Positions 27,691 through 36,794 of a stretch of 64,000 nt of DNA are shown here, one piece after another (the stretch's first letter is position 1; each line of letters starts with the position of its first letter). Source of the stretch: Providencia sp. PROV188 (GTDB lineage: Bacteria > Pseudomonadota > Gammaproteobacteria > Enterobacterales > Enterobacteriaceae); the NCBI RefSeq assembly GCF_027595165.1, contig NZ_CP097291.1, forward strand, positions 1,426,001 to 1,490,000. Direction: 5' to 3'. Below the pieces are notes generated by a model. That model did no database searches. It saw only the letters and a list, made by a program, of their open reading frames with translations, and was not told where the DNA came from. The translations under genes and the position numbers were made by a program.

Positions 27691-28782
27691 TTATTTAAAT
27701 AGCTGTTTAAATTGATGTGGAGCACAGCGTAAATATTGTGGTGCCACATTAATTTGTTCATTGAGCACACTGGCGGCACGCCATGGCCAGCGTGGTTCAT
27801 ATAAAATGCCACGACCAATCGCAATAAAGTCAGCTTGCCCAGTCGCAATAATCGCTTCCGCTTGGTGAGGCTCGGTGATCAGCCCCACAGCAATAACTGG
27901 CATATCGGTATGTTCATGAATAGCTTGCGCCAGTGGTACTTGGTAATTTGGGCTGACCGGGATCTGTTGCTTGTCTGATAATCCACCGGAAGAAACGTGG
28001 ATATAATCGCACCCTAATTCTTCTAGCACTTCAGTGAGTTCGATGGATTGAGCCAGATCCCAGCCCCCTGCAACCCAATCTGTTGCAGAAATACGGATAC
28101 CGACAGCAATATTTGGATTGACCGCCGCACGTACTTCACGGAACACATCCACTAAAAATCGAGTACGGTTAACAAAACTGCCACCATATTCATCTTGTCG
28201 TTGGTTGGAGATAGGAGATAGGAATTCATGCAGTAAATAGCCATGAGCCGCATGGATCTCAATTAAATCAAAACCTGCTTGTTCAGCACGTTTTGCTGAA
28301 TCAACAAACTGTTGCGTTATTTCGTGGATCTCATTGATGGTGAGAGCCTTTGGTGAATAGCTGTCGCCAAAAGGCAGAGCGGATGGTGCGACGGTTTGCC
28401 AACCATGTAGATCGTCTGGCGCTAAGTTTTGCCCGCCTTCCCACGGTAGTGCGCAGGATGCTTTTCTGCCTGCATGGGCAATTTGAATACCTAATTTTGC
28501 ATTGGCAAAACTCTTGATATTCGTTAATAGGGTTTTGAACGCCTGCATCTGAGCGTCATTCCATAATCCTAAATCTTGGTAAGTAATTCGTCCATCGGGG
28601 TTTACAGCACTAGCTTCGACAATCACAAGGGAAGCGCCGGATAAGGCAAGGTTCATATAATGAGCCTGATGCCAAGGGCTGATGAGACCTTCATGTGCGG
28701 AGTATTGGCACATAGGTGGCACAATAATACGGTTAGTTAGCTGAACTTGACCTAAGTTAGCAGGTGAAAATAGGTAACTCAT
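27691..28782 (-). CDS. NADH:flavin oxidoreductase, YqjM/NamA-type old yellow enzyme
   Basis: A 363-residue FMN TIM-barrel ene-reductase. MSYLFSPANLGQVQLTNRIIVPPMCQYSA carries the Cys typical of the thermophilic-like YqjM group. It is followed by IQIAHAGRKAS, the HAAHGYLLHEFLSP active-site motif, QRQDEYGGSFVNRTRF, and FIAIGRGILYEPRWPWRAA. It reduces activated C=C bonds; the natural substrate is unknown. The start at 28782 sits directly behind AAGGAAAAAGGA and the longer frame is not conserved. Single gene. Confidence 0.93.
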   Translation of the reverse strand: MSYLFSPANLGQVQLTNRIIVPPMCQYSAHEGLISPWHQAHYMNLALSGASLVIVEASAVNPDGRITYQDLGLWNDAQMQAFKTLLTNIKSFANAKLGIQIAHAGRKASCALPWEGGQNLAPDDLHGWQTVAPSALPFGDSYSPKALTINEIHEITQQFVDSAKRAEQAGFDLIEIHAAHGYLLHEFLSPISNQRQDEYGGSFVNRTRFLVDVFREVRAAVNPNIAVGIRISATDWVAGGWDLAQSIELTEVLEELGCDYIHVSSGGLSDKQQIPVSPNYQVPLAQAIHEHTDMPVIAVGLITEPHQAEAIIATGQADFIAIGRGILYEPRWPWRAASVLNEQINVAPQYLRCAPHQFKQLFK

Positions 28783-29390
28783 TCCTTTTTCCTTATAACG
28801 AAACTTAAGATAATTCTGACAGTATACAAAAAAAGTAAGAGCATTCTTGTGATAAAACGGCAAATTTAGGGATTCAAAAAAATTTTTCGTTATAAGTAAG
28901 CTGAAAAAGCAATAACGTGAAGATAATTTTGAGGAAAAGAATAAAAAGTATAAATCTCTGCTTGCTATTTTTTATTATAAATAAAAGAACCAGGGATAGA
29001 ATGTAGATATATTGCAATGTGTCATTTCAAATCATGATAAATACTCGCTTAGTTCCCCATTTCTTTGTTAACCCTATGATAAATCAAGCATGATAAACTT
29101 AATTTGGTTTTATGGTTTTTATGGTGCTAATAGATTTTCACACTGGGTTTTTATTTTATTCAATGATTTTCTTTACCTTTAAATGAATATTGTTGCCGCA
29201 AAAAAACAATTTTCATCTTGCAACCTAAATAAGGGATTTATATAAGCAACGATAGCCCTACGTAATATTAGTTTTATGTAAAAAGAGTAATGGAGATGAA
29301 AATAAAATTACAACTGTAAAAGTGTAGCAGTTTTATTTTCAACAACGTGTATTAGCCTGTGAAAATATAATTCTAAAAAGGAAGGTCAAT
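28783..29390. other. Intergenic region, 608 bp, no gene seen
   Basis: AT-rich spacer between divergent OYE and CitMHS genes. It presumably holds both promoters; no ORF of quality, repeat, hairpin or clear regulator site was found. A GGAAGG ribosome site lies at its right end. Confidence 0.55.
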
Positions 29391-30707
29391 GTGTTAACAA
29401 TTATTGGTATTTTAATCATCGTGACAATCGTCACTTTACTGATGATGGGTAAAGCTAGCCCAATTATTGCAATGTCTTGTATTCCTTTTATTGGTGCACT
29501 GTTAGCGGGATATTCTATTGGTGAAATCTCGGTCTTTTTCGAAAGCGGCATTAATAAAGTGGCAAAAGTGGCAGCGATGTTTTTGTTTGCCATTTTGTTC
29601 TTCAGCATGATGAAGGACTTACATATTTTTGACCCACTGATCCGCATGATGGTCAAAATGACCCGTGGTAATGTGATTATCGTCTGTATCATGACCACGC
29701 TAATCGCGGGGGTAGTGCACTTAGATGGCTCTGGCGCCGCAACATTTTTAATTATTATTCCTGCATTATTACCGCTATACCGACAATTAGGTATGAGTCC
29801 ATACCTAATGTTGCTGCTGATGTGCGCAAGTATGGGGATCATGAATATGGTGCCGTGGGGTGGACCATTAGGTCGTGCGTCAGCGGTAACAGGTATCGAT
29901 GCCTCTACACTATGGCAAGGTTTAATTCCCGTGCAATTGATTGGTATGGGTGGCGCGGTGGTATTTGCCATTATTATGGGAATGCGTGAAAAGCGTCGCA
30001 TTGCTGCGGCCGCGTTAAATGGCACTACGCCGTATCAAATGGATTCACTGTTAGGCGAAAGTGAGCAAATCGCAGATGTGGTTGATATTGCCCATAAACC
30101 TAAAAAGCCATTAATTAATGGTGGATTAATTGTAGGGGCGATTATCTGTTTAGCATTCGGGCTACTTTCAGCTCCATACGTATTTATGATTGCGCTTTCT
30201 TTGGCGTTATTAATTAACTACCCAAATCCCAAAGAGCAGATGAAGGTGCTCTCCCTGCACGCCCCACAGGCGTTAGGTATGGTGGCCATTATTCTTGCAG
30301 CGGGCGCGTTTCTCGGCATCTTATCCGATGGTGGAATGTTGAAATCCATCGCAATGGATCTGACATCAATTCTGCCAACGGAATGGGTATCAAAAATTCA
30401 TATTTTTGTGGGTATCCTCGGCGTACCAATGGATATTTTCACTAGTACTGACGCTTACTATTTTGCATTGCTGCCAATTATTCAGCAAATTGCTGCGACG
30501 GCAGGGGTTGATCCTTCAGCGGTGGTGTACGCTATGGCGATAGGGAATAACGCGGGTACGTTTGTGAGCCCGTTCTCACCGGCAGCATGGCTGGCGATGG
30601 GGCTGGCGGGAATTGATATGGGGCGTCATTTGCGGTATTCGTTCGGGTGGATTTGGGTGTTCAGTTTCTTTACGCTAGCCGTCGGGGGGGTTTTAGGTCT
30701 CTATTGA
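29391..30707 (+). CDS. CitMHS family citrate transporter
   Basis: A 438-residue membrane protein with about 12 helices, in the CitM/CitH group that takes up citrate as a metal complex with protons. Characteristic stretches are FLFAILFFSMMKDLHIFDPL, HLDGSGAATFLIIIPALLPLY and NMVPWGGPLGRASAVTG. The start is GTG behind AAAAGGAAGG. It could supply citrate to the lyase encoded 8 kb away, but it is not in that operon; its true metal preference is unknown. An ERIC-like element starts 3 bp after the stop. Confidence 0.92.
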   Translation: MLTIIGILIIVTIVTLLMMGKASPIIAMSCIPFIGALLAGYSIGEISVFFESGINKVAKVAAMFLFAILFFSMMKDLHIFDPLIRMMVKMTRGNVIIVCIMTTLIAGVVHLDGSGAATFLIIIPALLPLYRQLGMSPYLMLLLMCASMGIMNMVPWGGPLGRASAVTGIDASTLWQGLIPVQLIGMGGAVVFAIIMGMREKRRIAAAALNGTTPYQMDSLLGESEQIADVVDIAHKPKKPLINGGLIVGAIICLAFGLLSAPYVFMIALSLALLINYPNPKEQMKVLSLHAPQALGMVAIILAAGAFLGILSDGGMLKSIAMDLTSILPTEWVSKIHIFVGILGVPMDIFTSTDAYYFALLPIIQQIAATAGVDPSAVVYAMAIGNNAGTFVSPFSPAAWLAMGLAGIDMGRHLRYSFGWIWVFSFFTLAVGGVLGLY

Positions 30708-30710
30708 TCT

Positions 30711-30832
30711 GCTCGTCGTCTTTTGCGCTGTAGCGGTGTTGGCTTCGCTTACTAACCCTAGTCACATACTTATGTATGCTCCTAGGGATTAGCTGCACTT
30801 GCCGCCTTGCTACAGCACAAAATCCATAGAGC
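30711..30832. repeat. ERIC-like repeat, copy 4 (after the CitMHS gene)
   Basis: The core AACCCTAGTCACATACTTATG / TATGCTCCTAGGGATTAG and the ends GCTCGTCGTCTTTTGCGCTGTAGC and GCTACAGCACAAAATC pair as a long palindrome. Same orientation as the three copies in the flagellar region. It is the 3' end of the transporter mRNA. Confidence 0.9.
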
Positions 30833-30837
30833 CAATG

Positions 30838-30905
30838 TTTGGGGAAGCTAAGGAAAATGCTAAAAGCTAGAATCTGAAATTTGAAGTCTGAAGTCTGAAA
30901 AGATA
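30838..30905. repeat. Purine-rich short-period repeat after ERIC copy 4
   Basis: Degenerate repeats GGAAGCTAAGGAAAATGCTAAAAGCTA and then GAAGTCTGAAGTCTGAAAAG directly follow the ERIC-like copy. They match in position and style the stretches after copies 2 and 3. Confidence 0.5.
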
Positions 30906-31023
30906 AAAAACAGTGAGATAAAATAGTTGCTAAGTGGAACATCGATTATCAGACAGTGACTATATTGATGATGATGGAATTATGTGAAGATGCCTTCATT
31001 ATCTGAAACCTATAAGGCTCGAC

Positions 31024-31845
31024 ATGCGCAAACCACTTTCTTCCTATCATCCTATCTTGTATTGGCTGCGCGTGAATCAAAAGCGGCTACTTAGGCGCTG
31101 GCACTGGGCATTTTCAGGGCGCAAATATACCCGCAATTTAGCGGAGCAACCGCTGGAATACCGTTACCATAAACACACATCGCGCCTTATCCGCAAATTG
31201 GGGCAATCAGACCTTCGACTACAACATAACAAAGTGATAAACCTCGGAATTGCGATTGAAACAATGAACGGCGTTACCATCTCGCCGGGGGAATACTTCT
31301 CATTTTGTCGCCTTGTGGGAAAACCCACGGCTAAACGCGGATTTGTGGAAGGAATGGAACTTTCTTACGGAGAAGCCCGCAGCGGGATTGGCGGAGGAAT
31401 TTGCCAACTCAGCAATTTAATCCACTGGATGGCGATGCATTCACCATTGCAAGTGGTGGAACGCGCCAATCACAGTTTTGACCCATTTCCCGATGAAGGG
31501 CGAGTTTTGCCATTTGGATCAGGTGCCGCTATCTTCTATAACTATATCGACCTTGTGTTGTATAACCCCACTCAAGCGATATTTCAGTTAGTGTTTAAAA
31601 TTGGTGAGCACCAAATTGAAGGGGAGCTACTGTGTTCAGAACCCCGCGAAAATAAATACCATATTTACCAACAAAATCATAAGTTTGTTCGGGAACACGG
31701 CGTGATTTATCGCCATAATGAAATTTGGCAGCAAATCACCACCAAAGGGCAGGAGCCGCTCACACTCAGCGACCGCTGTTTGTACCGCAATAAAGTGGTG
31801 GTGAAATACCCACTGGATGAATCTCAATTGAGTGATGCGGGTTAA
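31024..31845 (+). CDS. VanW family protein
   Basis: A 273-residue protein with the VanW domain. The signature NGVTISPGEYFSFCRLVGKPTAKRGFVEGMEL then GEARSGIGGGICQLSNLIHWMAMHSPLQVVERANHSFDPFPDEGR is clear. There is no signal peptide and the N-terminus is basic (RRWHWAFSGRKY). VanW occurs in some vancomycin-resistance clusters but its function is unknown, and no van ligase or regulator is present here, so no resistance role should be inferred. Stand-alone gene. Confidence 0.93.
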   Translation: MRKPLSSYHPILYWLRVNQKRLLRRWHWAFSGRKYTRNLAEQPLEYRYHKHTSRLIRKLGQSDLRLQHNKVINLGIAIETMNGVTISPGEYFSFCRLVGKPTAKRGFVEGMELSYGEARSGIGGGICQLSNLIHWMAMHSPLQVVERANHSFDPFPDEGRVLPFGSGAAIFYNYIDLVLYNPTQAIFQLVFKIGEHQIEGELLCSEPRENKYHIYQQNHKFVREHGVIYRHNEIWQQITTKGQEPLTLSDRCLYRNKVVVKYPLDESQLSDAG

Positions 31846-32063
31846 TACGAGCATAATTAGGAATATGTTACTGGCTTTTACCTAATTAATTCGTTTAGAA
31901 TCCCCCAACTAAATTATTTCTTGCTGTTTTTCTGATAAAACATCCAAAATGAGGCCGTCTCGCGGACTAGATATGTAATACCAACACTTGATTTCTCAAT
32001 TATCGCAGAGGCAAATCTTGCAAAAGATTTGTTATTTTTTGTTATTTCTGTAGAGAAAGCATA

Positions 32064-32774
32064 ATGAATATGCAATCAAGGAAGTATGGTAGAACGTATC
32101 ACTATCCGTTCTCACCGGGCACCACCAGCGACGATCGTATTAATAGCGATTGGTGGGCGCACATCCAAAATATTGAACAACTGGTTCATACTGAAAAACT
32201 CGATGGTGAAAATAATTGCCTGAATCGTCACGGCGTATTTGCCCGTTCTCACGGCGCTCCGACCCAGTCGGCATGGTCGCAGCAAATCCGTCAGCGTTGG
32301 CAATTAATTAAAGACGATCTGGGTGATATCGAATTGTTTGGTGAAAATCTGTATGCCGTGCACTCCATCGAATATCAACATATCGAAGATTATTTTTACG
32401 TGTTTGCGGTGCGCCAAGGGGATTATTGGCTAAGTTGGGATGAAGTGAAGTTTTACGCATCACTGTTTGATTTCCCAACCGTACCTGAGCTTCATTTGGC
32501 TATCGATAAAACCCTCACTGCTCAGCAGTACAGCAGCGGATTAATCGCCGCGGCAGGGGAAGATAGCCAATTTATTGCACGAGATACCCATACCGGAAAA
32601 CCGTGCAGTATGGAAGGTATAGTGACACGCAATCGCCAAGGTTTTGCCGTGGGTGATTTTATCCAGCACGTTTTTAAGTATGTGCGCAAAAACCATGTAA
32701 AAACCGATATCCACTGGAAACGAAATTGGCAGCGCGCAAGATTAGCGTTTGAAATGCAAGGAGATGACCAATGA
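32064..32774 (+). CDS. ATP-dependent RNA ligase family protein
   Basis: A 236-residue nucleotidyltransferase with the full set of covalent ligase motifs: motif I KLDGEN (Lys45, the expected AMP-binding lysine), motif Ia-like GVFARSHG, motif III DIELFGENLYAVHS, motif IV SMEGIVTRN and motif V FKYVRKNHV. It is a minimal, ligase-core-only enzyme. The stop overlaps by 4 bp (ATGA) the start of an end-healing enzyme, so the pair should seal broken RNA after end repair. The substrate is unproven. A start two codons later (Met3) is equally possible. Confidence 0.92.
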   Translation: MNMQSRKYGRTYHYPFSPGTTSDDRINSDWWAHIQNIEQLVHTEKLDGENNCLNRHGVFARSHGAPTQSAWSQQIRQRWQLIKDDLGDIELFGENLYAVHSIEYQHIEDYFYVFAVRQGDYWLSWDEVKFYASLFDFPTVPELHLAIDKTLTAQQYSSGLIAAAGEDSQFIARDTHTGKPCSMEGIVTRNRQGFAVGDFIQHVFKYVRKNHVKTDIHWKRNWQRARLAFEMQGDDQ

Positions 32775-33904
32775 GTTGGCAACTAACAAAACAACGAGAA
32801 TGGTCACAACTTGCTGAACAGTTTGAATTTGTGCGTGATATGCATGGCGTCCCTCAAGATGCGATACACCATGCGGAAGGGGATGTGGCTATCCATACTC
32901 AAATGGTATTAGCTGCGCTGGAAGGCTTACCGGAATATCAGCAATTACCTGAAGCGCAACAGCAGATTGTCTGGACAGCTGCGCTCTTGCACGATGTGGA
33001 AAAGCGCAGCACCACTCGAGAAGAAGAGGGGCGAATTCGCTCACCAGGACACGCAAAAAAAGGCGAGTTATCCGCTCGCCATATCCTGTTTCGTGAAGTG
33101 GAAACGCCATTTGCTGTCCGCGAGCAGATTGCCACATTAGTACGCTTTCACGGTTTGCCATTATGGTTGATGGATAAGCCTGACCCAGAGCGAGCGTTAT
33201 ACGCCGCCTCATTACGGGTCGAAATGTCTTTGCTGTGTATGTTAGCGAAAGCGGATGCGATTGGTCGTGAATGTGAAGACAAAGCGGACTTATTAGCTCG
33301 CATCGAGCTATTTGAACTGTTTTGCCGTGAGCATGATTGCTGGGATCAGCCGAAAGCTTTCGCGTCATTGGCGGGGCGTTTTCACTATTTCCACACTCAG
33401 CGTGGGACGCCGGATTATCAACCATTTGATGAAGACGGTAGCGAAGTGATTATGCTGTGTGGCTTGCCGGGAATGGGGAAAGACCATTTTATTCAACAAC
33501 ATTACCCACAAACGCCGATGGTATGCTTGGATGAAATTCGCCGAATTCATAAAATCAGCCCAGCGGATAAAAATGCCCAAGGTTGGGTCGCGCAGCAAGC
33601 GAAAGAACAGGCGAAAGTTTATTTGCGTAGTAAACAAGATTTTATCTGGAATGCGACATCGCTAAGTGCCTCACTGCGCGAAAGCATGATTAGCCTATTT
33701 GCTCGCTACCAAGCCAAAGTGCATCTGATTTATCTGGAAGTGCCGTATAAGCAGTGGCAGCAGCAAAATCGTCAGCGCAAATATGCGGTTCCGGAAAATG
33801 TGATGGAAAGAATGGCGGGGAAACTGGAAATACCGACCCCTGATGAAGCTCATCAAGTTTCCTATTTTATCAATGGTGAATTTTTGAGTGAGCCGGTGAA
33901 GTAA
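32771..33904 (+). CDS. Bifunctional end-healing enzyme: HD phosphoesterase + 5'-OH polynucleotide kinase (HD-Pnk)
   Basis: A 377-residue two-domain protein. The N-terminal HD domain (about 1-200) has His42, His74-Asp75 (LLHDVEK), His94 and His127 as likely metal ligands. The C-terminal domain (about 222-377) has a P-loop GLPGMGKD (231-238) and LDEIRRIH, the arrangement of T4 Pnk-like kinases. The order matches Runella HD-Pnk, shown to remove 2',3'-phosphates and phosphorylate 5'-OH ends. With the overlapping ligase it forms a complete healing-and-sealing pair. P-loop Asp238 replaces the usual Ser/Thr, as seen in some kinases of this type. Confidence 0.9.
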   Translation: MSWQLTKQREWSQLAEQFEFVRDMHGVPQDAIHHAEGDVAIHTQMVLAALEGLPEYQQLPEAQQQIVWTAALLHDVEKRSTTREEEGRIRSPGHAKKGELSARHILFREVETPFAVREQIATLVRFHGLPLWLMDKPDPERALYAASLRVEMSLLCMLAKADAIGRECEDKADLLARIELFELFCREHDCWDQPKAFASLAGRFHYFHTQRGTPDYQPFDEDGSEVIMLCGLPGMGKDHFIQQHYPQTPMVCLDEIRRIHKISPADKNAQGWVAQQAKEQAKVYLRSKQDFIWNATSLSASLRESMISLFARYQAKVHLIYLEVPYKQWQQQNRQRKYAVPENVMERMAGKLEIPTPDEAHQVSYFINGEFLSEPVK

Positions 33905-33913
33905 GTTTTATCA

Positions 33914-33938
33914 TCCTGCCTCTGTCAAAGAGGCAGGA
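33914..33938. terminator. Inverted repeat between HD-Pnk and ybhH
   Basis: TCCTGCCTCT / AGAGGCAGGA, a perfect 10-bp stem with a 5-base loop between convergent genes. There is no T run on either side, so it may terminate weakly or protect 3' ends. Confidence 0.55.
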
Positions 33939-33952
33939 CAATCAGTTCGCCA

Positions 33953-35008
33953 TCATGGCACAAAAACCTTTCCTTCAAATAATTTTCTAGCAGTACGAAT
34001 AATAGAAGCTTGAATGCCTTCCGGTTTATCCGTCGGGTTACTTAGTGCTACCTCAAATTTGCCACTGAGATGTTCAATGGCAATCTTCTGCATATCCACA
34101 TCACCTTGCAGATAACGCTCGATAACGGTACCTGAAATCACGCAGCCGGTGGCAATAGCAATTGCGCCCGTTACCGCTAATGCGCCATGGCATTTATGGG
34201 GCATAAAGTAGCGCACATTAATGGTGCCGCCGTGAATCGCAGGGGAGACCAAAATCGGTTTGGGGATCACTTTTTTGCTCACATCCCCTAACCCCATCAT
34301 GGCGCCAGCTTGCAGACGAAGATGCTCCAGTTTTTGCATAAACTCGTTATCGCCTTCAAGTTGATCCGCCGTTTCATATCCCGTTTTATTAAGTTGTGGG
34401 GCATCGATAAGTACCACGGGCGTTGCCATATCGAGGCAAGAAACTTCAACACCATCAATGATATCGACCACATTTCCGGTAGGGAACAGTTTCCCTGTTT
34501 TGGTGCCACTGGCATTAAGAAAGGTTAAACCAACAGGGGCAGCCTGACCGGGAACACCGGCAATAGTTGCCTTACCGTTATATTCCACTTGCCCATTGGG
34601 GGTTTGAATGGTGGCGTTGATAAAGGTATTGGTGTTGACGTTACGCACCCTGACGGTGGTCACATCTCCAGTGATAGGTACTAACCCTTTTTCTAACGAG
34701 AATGACCCGACCGCACACAGAATATTGCCACAGTTAGGGGCGGTATCGACAATACGCTCAGTAATGGCGACTTGCGCAAAAAGGTAGTCAACATCTGCAT
34801 CTGGGTGCGTTGATGGGCTAATGATGGCGACTTTACTGGTTTGCGGGCTACCGCCACCAATACCATCGATTTGTAAAGGATGACCGGATCCCATAATGGC
34901 TAAAATGAGTTCATCACGTTGTTGAATGTCGGTCGGGAGAGAGTCAGCGAGGAGAAAGACACCTTTTGATGTGCCTCCGCGCATTAATGTACAAGGAATT
35001 TGTTTCAT
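33953..35008 (-). CDS. ybhH: PrpF-family isomerase/tautomerase, YbhH-like
   Basis: A 351-residue diaminopimelate-epimerase-fold protein of the PrpF group, which includes methylaconitate isomerase, aconitate isomerase and 4-oxalomesaconate tautomerase (GalD). Diagnostic blocks are IPCTLMRGGTSKGVF, QIDGIGGGSPQTSKVAII, DTAPNCGNILCAVG (first catalytic Cys region) and AIAIATGCVISGT (second Cys). The start ATG at 35008 is 6 bp behind AGGA; an in-frame GTG just upstream is less likely. It follows ybhI as in E. coli. The substrate is unknown, probably an unsaturated tricarboxylate. Confidence 0.9.
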   Translation of the reverse strand: MKQIPCTLMRGGTSKGVFLLADSLPTDIQQRDELILAIMGSGHPLQIDGIGGGSPQTSKVAIISPSTHPDADVDYLFAQVAITERIVDTAPNCGNILCAVGSFSLEKGLVPITGDVTTVRVRNVNTNTFINATIQTPNGQVEYNGKATIAGVPGQAAPVGLTFLNASGTKTGKLFPTGNVVDIIDGVEVSCLDMATPVVLIDAPQLNKTGYETADQLEGDNEFMQKLEHLRLQAGAMMGLGDVSKKVIPKPILVSPAIHGGTINVRYFMPHKCHGALAVTGAIAIATGCVISGTVIERYLQGDVDMQKIAIEHLSGKFEVALSNPTDKPEGIQASIIRTARKLFEGKVFVP

Positions 35009-35043
35009 CACGCGTCCTTTTTGAACGCCTTACCGTAAGAAAA

Positions 35044-35069
35044 ATGGAGTGCGTTATATTGCACTCCAT
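35044..35069. terminator. Terminator between ybhI and ybhH
   Basis: ATGGAGTGC / GCACTCCAT, a perfect 9-bp stem. On the minus strand TTTTTCTT follows it, 22 bp after the ybhI stop and 35 bp before the ybhH start; six T follow on the plus strand. It probably lowers ybhH expression relative to the cit genes. Confidence 0.8.
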
Positions 35070-35091
35070 CTTTTTTATGGGGTAAGGGCGA

Positions 35092-36525
35092 TTAGATTAA
35101 GCCCATGTTGATAAGAATTTCCCACCAACCTAAACCAATAGTCATGTGAACTAATAGGCTGAGGAACGCGATAATCCCACCAATGATCCACCAAGAACGA
35201 ATATCGTTATAGCCTGCACCGAAGACGATTGGAGCTGCCGCGCCTCCGTAATGGGTTAAGCTGCCGCCGTAAGCGTTAGAGAACAGCAGACCCAGCGCTA
35301 ACAGCATCGGCGGTGCGCCTGCAACCATACCAACGGTGGCGAAAACAGGGACCATCGCCGCCACATAGGCACCACCAGAGGCGAACAGGTAACGAATCGC
35401 GACGCTGATAAACATGATGACAAAGAACGCTAACATCGCTTGGTCACCGAAGGAGAGGTGTTCGCTCATCACATCAGCTAACCATTTGAAGAAGCCTGCT
35501 TTGGTGAGCACGCCGGACATCCCGATAATACCACCGTACCAAATCAGGGTGTTCCAGCCGCCTTTGTTCTTCAACACATCATCCCAAGTCACGACACCGA
35601 GGATCAGCGTTAATGCCATCACGGCAATGGCGACACTTGAGGCGCTCACACCGATTTTATCTGCAAATATCCAGCCGGATAACGCCAGCACAAAGATAAT
35701 GCTTAGCAGTTTTTCACGCACGGTCATTGGACCTAAATCCGCTAAGCCTTTCGCTGCGATTTCTTTGTTATTCACCTTTTTCAATTCAGGTGGATACAGT
35801 TTGTAGATAATTAACGGAGTGAGGATCAACATGATTAAGCCCGGCACGGCAGCGGCTAATGCCCAGCCCCCCCAACTTAAATGGATACCCATAATGTCGG
35901 TCATCATCGCTAATGCCAGTGCGTTTGGTGCCATAGCCGTTAAGAACATATAGCTGGTGGTTTTGGTCACCATATATACGTTTACCAGCAAATAGTGACC
36001 TGCTTTACGGGGGCTTTTTTCAGGATCAGACCCTAATGCAACCGCCACACTGTTGATGATAGGGAAGACAATCCCACCGGCACGCGCGGTGTTAGACGGC
36101 GTTGCTGGGGCGATAATCAAGTCAAGAATAGCAGTGACATATCCCAGTCCAAGAGTGGTGCCACCTAATTTTCCAATAAGAATATAGGAGAGGCGCTTAC
36201 CTAAGCCTGTTATGACGAACGCGGCACTCAAGGTGAACGCGGCGAAAACTAACCACGTTGTACCAGATGAGTAACCACTCAATACTTCGCCAACTTTGAC
36301 GTCTTTAGTGCCGGTTACACCGATGATCACCGCACTGGCAGCAATCGTGGCTAACAAGATCACAGGCTCGGAATAAGGTTTTAATACCAGTCCCACAATG
36401 GCGGCAAGGTACAAACCAAATAACAGCCATGCAATACTCGGTAGCCCTGCGGGCGTCGGTATTAAGGCAATGATTATTGGAATGGCTATTAAAACTAATA
36501 GCTTCCATATTTTATCTTTTTGCAT
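35092..36525 (-). CDS. ybhI: DASS family tricarboxylate/dicarboxylate transporter, YbhI-like
   Basis: A 477-residue carrier with about 12 helices. It is closer to E. coli YbhI than to CitT: GLVLKPYSEPVILL, LSGYSSGTTWLVFAAFTLSAAFVITGLGKR and GGWNTLIWYGGIIGMS. The SNT loops LIAPATPSNTARAGGIVFPI and SLTHYGGAAAPIVFGAGYND are intact. It takes the place that citT occupies in E. coli citCDEFXGT. A citrate/succinate exchange role would fit the operon, but the sequence relationship points to an uncharacterised YbhI substrate. Confidence 0.9.
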   Translation of the reverse strand: MQKDKIWKLLVLIAIPIIIALIPTPAGLPSIAWLLFGLYLAAIVGLVLKPYSEPVILLATIAASAVIIGVTGTKDVKVGEVLSGYSSGTTWLVFAAFTLSAAFVITGLGKRLSYILIGKLGGTTLGLGYVTAILDLIIAPATPSNTARAGGIVFPIINSVAVALGSDPEKSPRKAGHYLLVNVYMVTKTTSYMFLTAMAPNALALAMMTDIMGIHLSWGGWALAAAVPGLIMLILTPLIIYKLYPPELKKVNNKEIAAKGLADLGPMTVREKLLSIIFVLALSGWIFADKIGVSASSVAIAVMALTLILGVVTWDDVLKNKGGWNTLIWYGGIIGMSGVLTKAGFFKWLADVMSEHLSFGDQAMLAFFVIMFISVAIRYLFASGGAYVAAMVPVFATVGMVAGAPPMLLALGLLFSNAYGGSLTHYGGAAAPIVFGAGYNDIRSWWIIGGIIAFLSLLVHMTIGLGWWEILINMGLI

Positions 36526-36794
36526 AGGCTAATCCTTCAAGAATATAAAACTTTAAATTTCTTAAATCACATAAAACGAATATCTAAAATGTGTGGAAAC
36601 CTATTTCTGGATATAGCGGTATCTTGAATAGTGTTATTTCTTAATAAAACTATTGGTTAACGCTTATTGACAGAAATGTTATTAATGATTGAAAAGCAAA
36701 ATCAGTTTTTATTTAAAAATTATTTTCTCTGGTTTTAATTAATCAATTTTGTGATGTTTGTTCCTTTGTTAATGAATATTTAAGTTGTTTTTAT

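Noticed and set aside
31024..31845. VanW as a vancomycin-resistance gene
   Set aside because: No vanA/B ligase, vanH, vanX or regulator is nearby, and VanW-domain proteins are widespread with unknown function.
32889..33425. 178-codon antisense frame inside the HD-Pnk gene
   Set aside because: Opposite-strand shadow of a confidently identified enzyme; no family resemblance.
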